A stretch of 13,469 nt of DNA, taken from assembly GCA_905214245.1 (NCBI GenBank), contig CAJMLO010000033.1, forward strand, positions 1 to 13,469, given 5' to 3'. The notes beneath the pieces are model-generated. The model searched no databases. It was given only the letters and a program-made list of their open reading frames with translations, and had not been told where the DNA came from. Shown one piece after another: positions 1 through 6,278 of this stretch. Source of the DNA: an uncultured bacterium. Its GTDB lineage: Bacteria > Bacillota > Clostridia > TANB77 > CAG-508. Every line of letters starts with the position of its first letter. Position 1 is the stretch's first letter. The translations under genes were made by a program, and so were the position numbers.

Positions 1-289
1 TTGCTTTAGGTACAAAATATATTGTATGAGTATCAATCTTTCCTGTAGGAAGTTGTTGTACTACTTGTATATTAAATTGATTTACTTGGCTTAGTATACT
101 ATTCTTTATTGCTTGTATTTCTTGCTCTGTAAAATAATCTGTACCTTTTACTGGTGCATCTCCTTTTTCTCCCTTATTGTTATCTAGTGCTTTTTCTATA
201 CTTTGTTGCATTTTTTCAGAATATTCTACTAAATCAGCTTTATCTTCATCTTCAAATACCGCAAGTTCATATTTATTATTTATTTTCAT
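1..289 (-). CDS. Tail-fibre/baseplate-like structural protein, N-terminal part
   Basis: An open frame starts at ATG 289 and runs off the window, giving 96 residues and then an incomplete codon. The start follows a strong ribosome binding site (AAGGAAGGAG) and overlaps the stop of the preceding small gene by four bases (ATGA), so translation is probably coupled. The first ~45 residues are acidic and helical. A short Gly-Lys-Gly-Asp segment (GEKGDAPVKGTDYFTEQE) follows, a linker style common in Firmicutes phage tail proteins. The last visible part (TGKIDTHTIYFVPKA) resembles a short motif I know from phage fibre and minor structural proteins, where it precedes a domain describing an extended adhesin. 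Position at the end of the tail-tip cluster supports a virion role. Function is inferred; the informative C-terminus is outside the window. Confidence 0.72.
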   Translation of the reverse strand, partial: MKINNKYELAVFEDEDKADLVEYSEKMQQSIEKALDNNKGEKGDAPVKGTDYFTEQEIQAIKNSILSQVNQFNIQVVQQLPTGKIDTHTIYFVPKA

Positions 290-465
290 TGCGTAACTCC
301 TTCCTTTAAGTCCTTGCATATTATACTTTTCAAATAGTTACAAGTTACTTTTTTTACATCTCCTAGAGTATAATTAGACTTTATCTTAATTTTCACTTTT
401 ACTTTAAAAGTAGTATCAACATATATCTTTGTTGGTTCTATAATCTCTTCTATTATTTCTAACAT
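286..465 (-). CDS. Small phage protein of unknown function, 59 aa
   Basis: A 59-residue ORF begins at ATG 465 with GGAGG at 476-480, ten bases upstream, overlapping the stop of the dockerin-encoding frame. It ends in a TGA that overlaps the next start by four bases. The N-terminus is acidic (MLEIIEEIIEPTKIYV). The middle alternates Lys with Val/Ile (FKVKVKIKIK), which suggests a beta strand, and there are two cysteines near the end. There is no signal peptide or convincing membrane segment. Small ORFs of this kind occur between tail-fibre genes of clostridial phages, but I do not recognise a named family. Tight packing and the good ribosome binding site make it a likely real gene; its role is unknown. 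Confidence 0.65.
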   Translation of the reverse strand: MLEIIEEIIEPTKIYVDTTFKVKVKIKIKSNYTLGDVKKVTCNYLKSIICKDLKEGVTQ

Positions 466-479
466 ATTTCAATATCCTC

Positions 480-1115
480 CTAGTCAAATTTTGAAATTTG
501 ACCATTTACATATTTATCTATCAATAATCCGTCTGCCGAAGTAATCATTCCATCCTTGTTAACATCTGCTGATTTTGTTTGTTTATAAGTAAGGCCTGTG
601 TTTCCTGCGCAATAATTTAATAGTAACTCTTTATCGTCTGATGTTATTTTTCCATCACCAGTTACATCACCTAATACGTAATCAATTCCTTTAACGAGTG
701 TTGGTAATTTCATAAGCACTATTCTTACATGAATATTTTTTTGCTGAGCATTTTTATTAACTTTATACAATGAAATTAGTATTCCATCACCTCTCAAACT
801 AGCTTGTAATCCATAACACCCTCTTACTTCTTCAGCAGAAAGGCCAATTGAACTTGATGTATTATAAGATTTCTCATCATTACCTGTATTTTGTGACATA
901 AGACCAATGACTACACAATTATATTTATTAAATCCAGTTGGATAATTTAAAGATATACTGCCCTTTGTATCTTCTGAGCCCAAAGCAGGTGTAATTATTA
1001 TACCTTCAAGTATTGCAAATCTATCATCATAAAGAACTTTGTTTCCGATTAGTATCAGTAATATTATCACATTTGAGATTATCAGTAATCTCCAAATTGC
1101 CTTCAATTTTTCCAT
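480..1115 (-). CDS. Dockerin-ended distal tail/baseplate fragment
   Basis: The frame encodes 211 residues from ATG 1115. From about residue 32 it reads like a virion beta-sandwich domain (RFAILEGIIITPALG, SLNYPTGFNKYNCVVIGLM, ending VRIVLMKL), a type found at the C-terminus of Firmicutes phage tail proteins. A canonical type I-like dockerin follows (residues 148-210) with two calcium loops, DVTGDGKITSDD and DVNKDGMITSAD, each with the expected Asp/Asn/Thr ligands. The first ~30 residues look like a signal anchor. However, they are encoded by DNA that in another frame specifies the conserved end of the upstream baseplate protein, and the putative ribosome binding site touches the ATG. I therefore think this is the distal half of that baseplate gene, cut off by a one-base frameshift between about 1027 and 1115, not an independent membrane protein. 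Independent translation from ATG 1115 or TTG 1106 cannot be excluded. Confidence 0.7.
   Translation of the reverse strand: MEKLKAIWRLLIISNVIILLILIGNKVLYDDRFAILEGIIITPALGSEDTKGSISLNYPTGFNKYNCVVIGLMSQNTGNDEKSYNTSSSIGLSAEEVRGCYGLQASLRGDGILISLYKVNKNAQQKNIHVRIVLMKLPTLVKGIDYVLGDVTGDGKITSDDKELLLNYCAGNTGLTYKQTKSADVNKDGMITSADGLLIDKYVNGQISKFD
483..674 (-). other. Dockerin domain (two Ca-binding repeats)
   Basis: Residues 148-210 of the preceding ORF form two ~22-residue F-hand repeats separated by ~12 residues. In loop 1 the ligand positions 1, 3, 5, 9 and 12 are D150, T152, D154, T158 and D161. In loop 2 they are D184, N186, D188, T192 and D195. Each loop is followed by a helix (KELLLNYC; GLLIDKYV). 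In cellulosome enzymes such modules bind cohesins; here the module caps a tail-tip protein. The partner is unknown. Confidence 0.85.
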
Positions 1116-1674
1116 CTCCTTTTTTTAGTAAATATGCACTGCCATCTTCAATATTTTTAAGTTCTTGCTTTATTTCTTCCATTACTTTCTCGCAATCACC
1201 TTTTATCTGCTCATATATTCCTGTAAAGCTCAAAAATTTTCTCGTATCTTTAAAATCTGTTATCCCTGTTGTTCCGCTTCTAAACCTTGCAAATTCTATT
1301 TGGTAAACATCATTAGTTCCATTATATTGATTGATATCTTGTTGAGTAACAGTTGGATAGCTTGTACTAGATGTTAATAATTTAAAAGAAACTTGATCAA
1401 ATATATCTTTTGTAGATTCTTTAGATAAATCAATTTCCAATATTAACATACAATATAAGTTTTCTGTACTCACCTGAACTGTTTCACTATCTATAACTGC
1501 TACTGGCCTTCCTGCAATTTCACAAAGTCCCTCTGCCACAGTTATTGAAGTATTAGTATAACTTAATTCCATTCCATAAAAAATTCCATCATTTCTATTT
1601 AGAAACTCTTGATGTATTCTTGCATCTACCTCCGCATTTGCAAGTTGATTTGTAAATCTAAAACCTTTTATCAT
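1027..1674 (-). CDS. Baseplate/minor tail structural protein, proximal part
   Basis: The 215-residue frame starts at ATG 1674 with AAAGGA upstream, two bases after the stop of the tail hub gene. The N-terminal ~140 residues (MIKGFRF..., SITVAEGLCEIAGRPVAV, a two-strand pattern ending TGITDFKDTRKFLSF) resemble the N-terminal domain of baseplate or receptor-binding-protein holders in clostridial siphophages. A short coiled coil follows (roughly residues 150-178), then the typical tail-protein phrase SAYLLKKGDGKIEGNLEI, and then an abrupt stop after NRKQSSL. Homologues I recall run on into a distal domain at this point. The downstream overlapping frame supplies exactly such a domain in the +1 frame, and the combined span (480-1674, 1195 nt) is one base longer than a multiple of three. 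Probably the N-terminal half of a ~397-residue protein broken by a one-base insertion. Confidence 0.78.
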   Translation of the reverse strand: MIKGFRFTNQLANAEVDARIHQEFLNRNDGIFYGMELSYTNTSITVAEGLCEIAGRPVAVIDSETVQVSTENLYCMLILEIDLSKESTKDIFDQVSFKLLTSSTSYPTVTQQDINQYNGTNDVYQIEFARFRSGTTGITDFKDTRKFLSFTGIYEQIKGDCEKVMEEIKQELKNIEDGSAYLLKKGDGKIEGNLEITDNLKCDNITDTNRKQSSL

Positions 1675-1675
1675 T

Positions 1676-2911
1676 TTATTTGTTCCTTTCTTTCAATAAT
1701 TTATCTATAAAATTAACTCTCATATTTCCACAAGTTATTTCAATAAAATTGCTACCATCATCTTTTATTGCAGAAATATAAGTATCTAATATTATGTTAT
1801 TATTAGTTCTTACATTAAGTGGAGTTCCTACTTTTAAATTATTAACGTCAAATAATTCACTATTTCTATTTATCTTAAATGAAATATAATGGTTGTATGT
1901 ATTTGATTTAAGCTTATCTAACGCTGTTTGTTTCGCATCCTCCGATTTAGAAGTATATACAACCTCAATCTCCCCCAAAGCTCTATTTACATCATCTTTA
2001 TCTTGAGTTATTGTTCTATCACTTAACAAATACCACGTTTGTATATCTGTATCAGTTTTTACGACTACTTTTGAAATAACACTTGTCTCAAACTTTTCTA
2101 CATAGTTACTAATATCTTGAATTGTTGTATCTATTAACTGTACTTTATTTTCTTGTTTATATATTATTAATTTTATTCTTTTATTTACATATGAAAAGTC
2201 AAGTACAATATTATAATTTTGACTGCAATTTGTTATAAATGTATGAAAATTGTAAATTCCATTATCATTATCTATTGATTTTGTTATTTTTGTATGTGTT
2301 TTAACTTCAACATCTAACCACTTAATATTTAATAACGTATCATCTGAATTAGTAAAATTATTTTTTATTTCATTTGCAATAAAATCTTCAATTCCAGCAT
2401 CACTTATTATGTTTTCATTTTCTATTATCACTTTCCTATTAAAAATATTTGAAATGTATTCTATAGTAATCTTTCTTTTTAATTCTCCATCTTCATTTTG
2501 AATATCTTTAATTTTTCCAATATAATCAATTTTTTTATTTCTTTGTAAAATAACTATATCTCCATTTTCTGCATTTACCTTACTTACAATATTAAAAACT
2601 GTATTCTTATTTGTTTCTTCATCTATTACATATTCATAATCCTCAAATTCGATAACGTCTTTAATCTCTAAATCATATTTATCTAAAAAGAACACCAGCG
2701 TTTCTTTTGAAGAGCTAATGTTCTTTTCTTTTTCAAATATTTGTACTTTTCTTTTTATTACTTCTTTGTTTTTTAGTAAATCTTCAAATATAATTTCAGC
2801 CTCATATATTCCACCAGTCTTTGGTGCTTCTAACTCAATTTCATAGAATCCACTTTGTTCATTATAAATGAAATCATATTCCTTATTATTAAATGAAATC
2901 TTAAAACTCAT
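1676..2911 (-). CDS. Tail hub/tail-associated protein (Gp37-like)
   Basis: A 411-residue protein starts at ATG 2911, with AAGGTGGTG as ribosome binding site inside the last codons of the displaced distal-tail reading frame. Residues ~1-58 form a short beta-rich domain (FKISFNNKEYDFIYN) of Ig-like appearance. The rest has the composition and position of the tail hub (Tal-like, ReqiPepy6 Gp37-like) found after the distal tail protein in siphophages: many beta strands (GDIVILQRNKKIDYIGKI), a central helical part, and a closing segment SFKINRNSELFDVNNLKVGTPLNV typical of hub domain 4. I see no cell-wall hydrolase or peptidase domain, so any wall-degrading activity must lie elsewhere. The family assignment rests on gene order and general pattern, not on a catalytic motif. 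Confidence 0.72.
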   Translation of the reverse strand: MSFKISFNNKEYDFIYNEQSGFYEIELEAPKTGGIYEAEIIFEDLLKNKEVIKRKVQIFEKEKNISSSKETLVFFLDKYDLEIKDVIEFEDYEYVIDEETNKNTVFNIVSKVNAENGDIVILQRNKKIDYIGKIKDIQNEDGELKRKITIEYISNIFNRKVIIENENIISDAGIEDFIANEIKNNFTNSDDTLLNIKWLDVEVKTHTKITKSIDNDNGIYNFHTFITNCSQNYNIVLDFSYVNKRIKLIIYKQENKVQLIDTTIQDISNYVEKFETSVISKVVVKTDTDIQTWYLLSDRTITQDKDDVNRALGEIEVVYTSKSEDAKQTALDKLKSNTYNHYISFKINRNSELFDVNNLKVGTPLNVRTNNNIILDTYISAIKDDGSNFIEITCGNMRVNFIDKLLKERNK

Positions 2912-2913
2912 TT

Positions 2914-3000
2914 TTACACCACCTTATACTGTGGAAATATAACTAATTTTGCATTTAATATATCATCATCTGCTGTTAATCTTATTTCTGATACTCCGTA
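2914..3000 (-). pseudogene. Displaced C-terminus of distal tail protein
   Basis: In the frame one base off the distal tail ORF, the 28 residues YGVSEIRLTADDDILNAKLV... run to a TAA at 2914-2916, just before the hub start. This is the natural end expected of a Dit-type protein (a Gly-Val/Ser strand followed by a final beta hairpin). Joined after Leu-Pro 258 it gives LPYGVSEIRL and a 286-residue protein. Removing one of the two A residues at 3001-3002 (minus strand CCAATACGG) would restore the frame; the span 2914-3775 is 3n+1. Confidence 0.75.
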
Positions 3001-3775
3001 TTGGTAATTTAAGTATATTCTGCTTTGTTATATCTATATAATCTTTTTTCCATAAATTTTCTTTTGTACCATCTGTATTTTGTTTTTGTATATAAATATT
3101 TCCTGTTTTACTAGAATACAATAACTTTTCGTACTCATTTATTGTTATAGGAATTTTTATACTAGAATATTCTTCATTATTAATAAAGATTGCAATACTA
3201 GGATTTTGTACGAAACCACTTATCTCTACTTGAAAAGGAGCTTCAATATGCCCTCTATTGCAAAATTCTATAGATCTTACGTTATAATCTATATATCTAC
3301 TATTCCATCTATAGTTATATCTCATTTCCTCTTCATATTTTTCTATTTTAAATATAGTTTCGTTTTTTTCATACCATAAAGATTTACTAGCAAACTCAAT
3401 TGGACAAGCTAACCATTTTCCTGATTTTTCCGTTTTATCCAATTTTACAATCGAAACATCTTTATAATATGTTTTTTCTTCTTTTTCAAAAGGAATTACA
3501 TATAACCATTTCAATTCTTTTGAGTTTTCTATAAAATCGCAAAATTCTTTTATTTTATCATATGATTTGAAATATAAAGTTCCTTTTGGATTCTTTTGTT
3601 GTATTTTTTTATTGTTTTCAATAAATTCATACCCTAGTTGAACAAAATCAATATTATATGAGTATCCCAATCCAGAAGGAGATGTAAGAAAACATCCTTC
3701 ATCTAAATTATCTAATCTAAATTGCTGTCCTTTTTCATTTTCAATTATAAATCTTCTTACTTTCATTTTTTTCAT
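2966..3775 (-). CDS. Distal tail protein (Dit-like), C-terminally frameshifted
   Basis: A 269-residue frame starts at ATG 3775 with an AGGAG site just upstream, six bases after the tape measure stop. Dit proteins form the hexameric ring joining tail tube to hub. Here the N-terminal half (VRRFIIENEKGQQFRLDNL, then SPSGLGYSYNIDFVQLGYEF) matches the typical belt domain. The middle reads as a galectin-like insert (AYPIEFASKSLWYE-type segment at 3399-3370, then QVEISGFVQNPSIAIF). The last 11 residues (IRSIRNKINSR) are basic and unlike the family; the expected end lies in the next frame. A single extra base near 3000-3010 explains this. As it stands the protein would lack its last beta hairpin and might not assemble. 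Confidence 0.8.
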   Translation of the reverse strand: MKKMKVRRFIIENEKGQQFRLDNLDEGCFLTSPSGLGYSYNIDFVQLGYEFIENNKKIQQKNPKGTLYFKSYDKIKEFCDFIENSKELKWLYVIPFEKEEKTYYKDVSIVKLDKTEKSGKWLACPIEFASKSLWYEKNETIFKIEKYEEEMRYNYRWNSRYIDYNVRSIEFCNRGHIEAPFQVEISGFVQNPSIAIFINNEEYSSIKIPITINEYEKLLYSSKTGNIYIQKQNTDGTKENLWKKDYIDITKQNILKLPIRSIRNKINSR

Positions 3776-3780
3776 CTCCT

Positions 3781-6066
3781 CTACATAACCTCTCCAAATT
3801 TACTATTGACTGATGTAATAACAAATCTTCCTGCAACATCTTTATCAATTATTACTTGTGCATTTAAGGTTTTAACAGCTGTTACAAAAGCTCCTGTTAT
3901 ATTTTCTAATGTTAATTGACTTGATGTAGTATCTACTTTTGTTACTGTTGAATTGATATCAAATTCTTTTGGTATTGATGCGGACATATCATTTGACACT
4001 TCTTTCATTGTATCTGAAAAACCTTCTCCCACACCTAAAGCGAGATTCGTTCCTATTTCATCTCTAAATACTTTTGAAGGAGAATGTATACCAAAAAATC
4101 CTTTTATGCCATTTAAAATATTTCCACACCATTCTTTTACTTTATCTAGTAACCAGTTTTTAGCATTTTTTATTCCTTCCCAAATACCAGATACAAGATT
4201 TTTTCCTACATCATGCATGTTAGAAAAATAGTTTTTAAATCCATTTAAAACTGATGTCATAATTTGTGGAATTTTACTAACTAATTGAGGAATGGCTTTT
4301 ATAAGACCTTCTGCTAATTTAACAATTAATTTTATGCCCATATCTATAATTTTTGGTAAATTATTTGTTATCGCTGATATTAATTTATCTATTATTATTG
4401 GAATTTTATTAATTAAATCTGGTAATGCATTTATTAGTCCATCTGCCAATGCTAGAATCAATTCAATTCCAGCATCTATTATTACATCTATATTATCTAA
4501 AAGCGTTATTACTAACGTTGTTAATGACTCTATTGCTACTGGAATTAAATCTGGTAATGTTTGTGAAATTCCATTTATAAATTCCATTAATAAATCTATT
4601 CCCATTTGTAATATCATAGGCAAATTTTCAACTATTCCTGTTATTAGTGCATCTATTACATAAAATGCTGAATATCCAATATCTGGCGCAAATGTTGTAA
4701 TGCTATCTACAAATTGAGTAATTATTTCTGAACCAGCATCCATTATTTCTGGTAAATGTTCAATTATTTTTTCCACTAATTGAGGTATTAACGCTACAAT
4801 TCCGTCTATAATTGTTTGTACTCTAGGCATTATATTTTCTGCTGCTGTTCCTATGCTGTCTACTAAATTGTTAACTAGACCTTCAAAATCTGCATTATCA
4901 TCAGCAATTCCTGTCAGCATATTTTGCCACGAAGATTTCATTGCAGCAACTGAACCTTGAATTGTAGTACTAGCTTCTTTTACCGTTGTTCCTGTTACCC
5001 CCAGTTCACCTTGTATTACATGAATTGCTTGATAAACATCGTTTAAGTTATTTATGTCATATTTGACACCCGTAACCTTTTGTGCATCTTTTAATAGTCT
5101 TTCCATTTCGGATTTTGTTCCACCATATCCTAATTTTAAATTATCCAACATAGTATAATTTTGTTTTGCAAATCCTTGATAAGCATTCTGAATCATTGAC
5201 ATATCTGTTCCCATTTTGTTTGCATTATCTGACATATCTGTAATTGCCATATCTGCTACTTGTGCAGATTTTGCAGTATCACCATTTAAACTTTGTAATA
5301 AACTTGCTGAAAATGATGTAACAGTTTCCATATAATCATTTGCAGATAAACCAGCTGTTTTATACGCATTATTTGCATAATTTTCAACTGCACTAGCATT
5401 ATCTTTAAATAATGTTTCTACACCACCTACAAGTTGTTCATAATCTGCGTAACTATTTAATGCATCTTTGCCAACACTTAATAGTGTAGATCCCACTTGC
5501 TTAACTGCACTTCCAACTGCTTTCAACCCACTTGTAATAAAATCACCTAATACATTTGCTTTTAACAAATCTCCAAATTTTATTGCTCCTTGACCTGCAT
5601 CATCAAAACCATTTTTCATCTCTTTAAGTTCTTTGTTACTTTTACCAGTCGCATTTTCCATCTCTATTAATTGTGTTTCTGCATTGTTAAGTTGAGTTTT
5701 AAAAGTTCTTAATTGATTTTCTGTATTTCCTAATTTAGTTCGATACTCAGATGCTTTTTCACTATTTTTCCCATATTGTTGTTCTACCTGTATTAATTTA
5801 TCTTGATGCTCTTTATATTCTTTAGACATCTGAGATATAATTGTCTTTAGTTCTGTTACCTTTGCTTTTTGCTGTTGAATTGTGTTATTCATATTTGAAT
5901 ATGAAGTTTTTGTTTCTTTTACAGTTTTATCTCCAGATGAAAACTGTGTATTTGTTAATTTTAGTTCACTTGAAACTTCTTTTAAATTAGTTGTTATATC
6001 TCTTAATGCTTTTCTGTATTCACTTTCACCAGTTAGCTTTACGGTTCCTCCAAAACTTGATGCCAT
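3781..6066 (-). CDS. Tail tape measure protein
   Basis: The 761-residue protein starts at ATG 6066 with AGAAGGTG upstream. Residues ~20-155 are a long polar coiled coil (VTELKTIISQMSKEYKEHQ). Residues ~160-200 form a Gly/Ala-rich hydrophobic stretch, and ~205-400 a conserved phage tail region (YADYEQLVGGVETLFKDNA, GYGGTKSEMERLLKDA). Residues 438-613 are hydrophobic helical repeats of exactly 22 residues. The C-terminal part carries GIHSPSKVFRDEIGTNLALG, a phrase common in Firmicutes tape measures. Tape measures set tail length and occupy the tube lumen. At the usual ~1.5 angstrom per residue this one suggests a tail of roughly 110 nm, a long siphovirus-type tail (inference). It follows the chaperone and Com-like genes, the standard order apart from the zinc ribbon. 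Confidence 0.95.
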   Translation of the reverse strand: MASSFGGTVKLTGESEYRKALRDITTNLKEVSSELKLTNTQFSSGDKTVKETKTSYSNMNNTIQQQKAKVTELKTIISQMSKEYKEHQDKLIQVEQQYGKNSEKASEYRTKLGNTENQLRTFKTQLNNAETQLIEMENATGKSNKELKEMKNGFDDAGQGAIKFGDLLKANVLGDFITSGLKAVGSAVKQVGSTLLSVGKDALNSYADYEQLVGGVETLFKDNASAVENYANNAYKTAGLSANDYMETVTSFSASLLQSLNGDTAKSAQVADMAITDMSDNANKMGTDMSMIQNAYQGFAKQNYTMLDNLKLGYGGTKSEMERLLKDAQKVTGVKYDINNLNDVYQAIHVIQGELGVTGTTVKEASTTIQGSVAAMKSSWQNMLTGIADDNADFEGLVNNLVDSIGTAAENIMPRVQTIIDGIVALIPQLVEKIIEHLPEIMDAGSEIITQFVDSITTFAPDIGYSAFYVIDALITGIVENLPMILQMGIDLLMEFINGISQTLPDLIPVAIESLTTLVITLLDNIDVIIDAGIELILALADGLINALPDLINKIPIIIDKLISAITNNLPKIIDMGIKLIVKLAEGLIKAIPQLVSKIPQIMTSVLNGFKNYFSNMHDVGKNLVSGIWEGIKNAKNWLLDKVKEWCGNILNGIKGFFGIHSPSKVFRDEIGTNLALGVGEGFSDTMKEVSNDMSASIPKEFDINSTVTKVDTTSSQLTLENITGAFVTAVKTLNAQVIIDKDVAGRFVITSVNSKFGEVM
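4234..4755 (-). repeat. 22-residue (66-bp) tandem repeats in the tape measure
   Basis: Eight units start at residues 438, 460, 482, 504, 526, 548, 570 and 592. Four alternate units are most alike (LPEIMDAGSEIITQFVDSI, LPMILQMGIDLLMEFINGI, IDVIIDAGIELILALADGL, LPKIIDMGIKLIVKLAEGL) and sit exactly 44 residues apart. The intervening units share LPDL/IPQL openings. The repeat exists at protein level; the DNA copies are diverged. Confidence 0.85.
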
Positions 6067-6075
6067 TTTTTCACC

Positions 6076-6106
6076 TTCTTTATTAAAAAATCTATATAAT
6101 AAAGAA
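6076..6106 (-). promoter_or_regulatory. Hairpin enclosing the tape measure ribosome binding site
   Basis: On the minus strand, TTCTTTATTA (6106-6097) is the exact reverse complement of TAATAAAGAA (6085-6076), with an 11-nt loop between. The 3' arm leads directly into GGTG, so the Shine-Dalgarno AGAAGG (6079-6074) is half inside the stem. With a one-base bulge, CC (6109-6108) can also pair with its GG. ATG 6066 follows. The stem is AT-rich and therefore only moderately stable, suitable for regulation; function is inferred. Confidence 0.5.
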
Positions 6107-6119
6107 AGGTATTGGGTAA

Positions 6120-6278
6120 CTACTTCACTAACTCTGTATGTGCGTGTTCCTCACTCTTTTCTTTTTGTATTCGTATTTTATTTTTGCATCTTGTGCATTT
6201 TATTTCTCCTTCAATGTGACTTATAAAAAGTAAAGTTTGTCCACATTGAGGGCATTTAATTTTTTCCATCTTATTCAT
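6120..6278 (-). CDS. Com-like zinc-ribbon protein, 52 aa
   Basis: A 52-residue ORF begins at ATG 6278, overlapping the end of the frameshifted chaperone by eight bases. AAGGAG lies 12 bases upstream, slightly far, so coupling is likely. It encodes two CxxC knuckles, KCPQCG (C9, C12) and KCTRC (C28, C31), 15 residues apart, with a basic segment KNKIRIQKEK after the second. Length, knuckle spacing and the ISHIEGEIKC core match the Com zinc-ribbon family of phage Mu. Mu Com binds mom mRNA and opens a hairpin to allow translation. Here the gene sits immediately before a hairpin covering the tape measure ribosome binding site, so an RNA-binding role on its own transcript is an attractive inference. 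A structural or DNA-binding role remains possible. Confidence 0.8.
   Translation of the reverse strand: MNKMEKIKCPQCGQTLLFISHIEGEIKCTRCKNKIRIQKEKSEEHAHTELVK

Noticed and set aside
1024..1035. Programmed +1 frameshift at TTA TGA T to join baseplate and dockerin frames
   Set aside because: The P-site codon TTA would have to re-pair on TAT, a poor match, and there is no RF2-like CTT TGA C context. A mutation or sequence error is simpler.
1028..1115. N-terminal signal anchor of the dockerin ORF (membrane-bound dockerin protein)
   Set aside because: The hydrophobic run is the off-frame reading of conserved baseplate coding DNA, and the only ribosome binding site abuts the ATG. Kept only as a minor alternative.
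1120..1126. A7 run in the baseplate gene (A AAA AAA in frame) as a programmed frameshift site producing the dockerin fusion
   Set aside because: A -1 slip there leads to AGG AGA TGG AAA AAT TGA and stops; the dockerin frame is +1, not -1. The conserved zero-frame residues continue well past the site.
1013..1377. Plus-strand ORFs here, and likewise 3722-3919, 3953-4231, 4292-4663, 5882-6226, 6553-6870, 7971-8180, 9886-10116, 11463-11645 and 11861-12163
   Set aside because: They lie antisense to well-supported phage genes, are rich in Phe/Ser/Ile/Leu as expected of the reverse of Lys/Glu/Asn-rich genes, and lack convincing ribosome binding sites.
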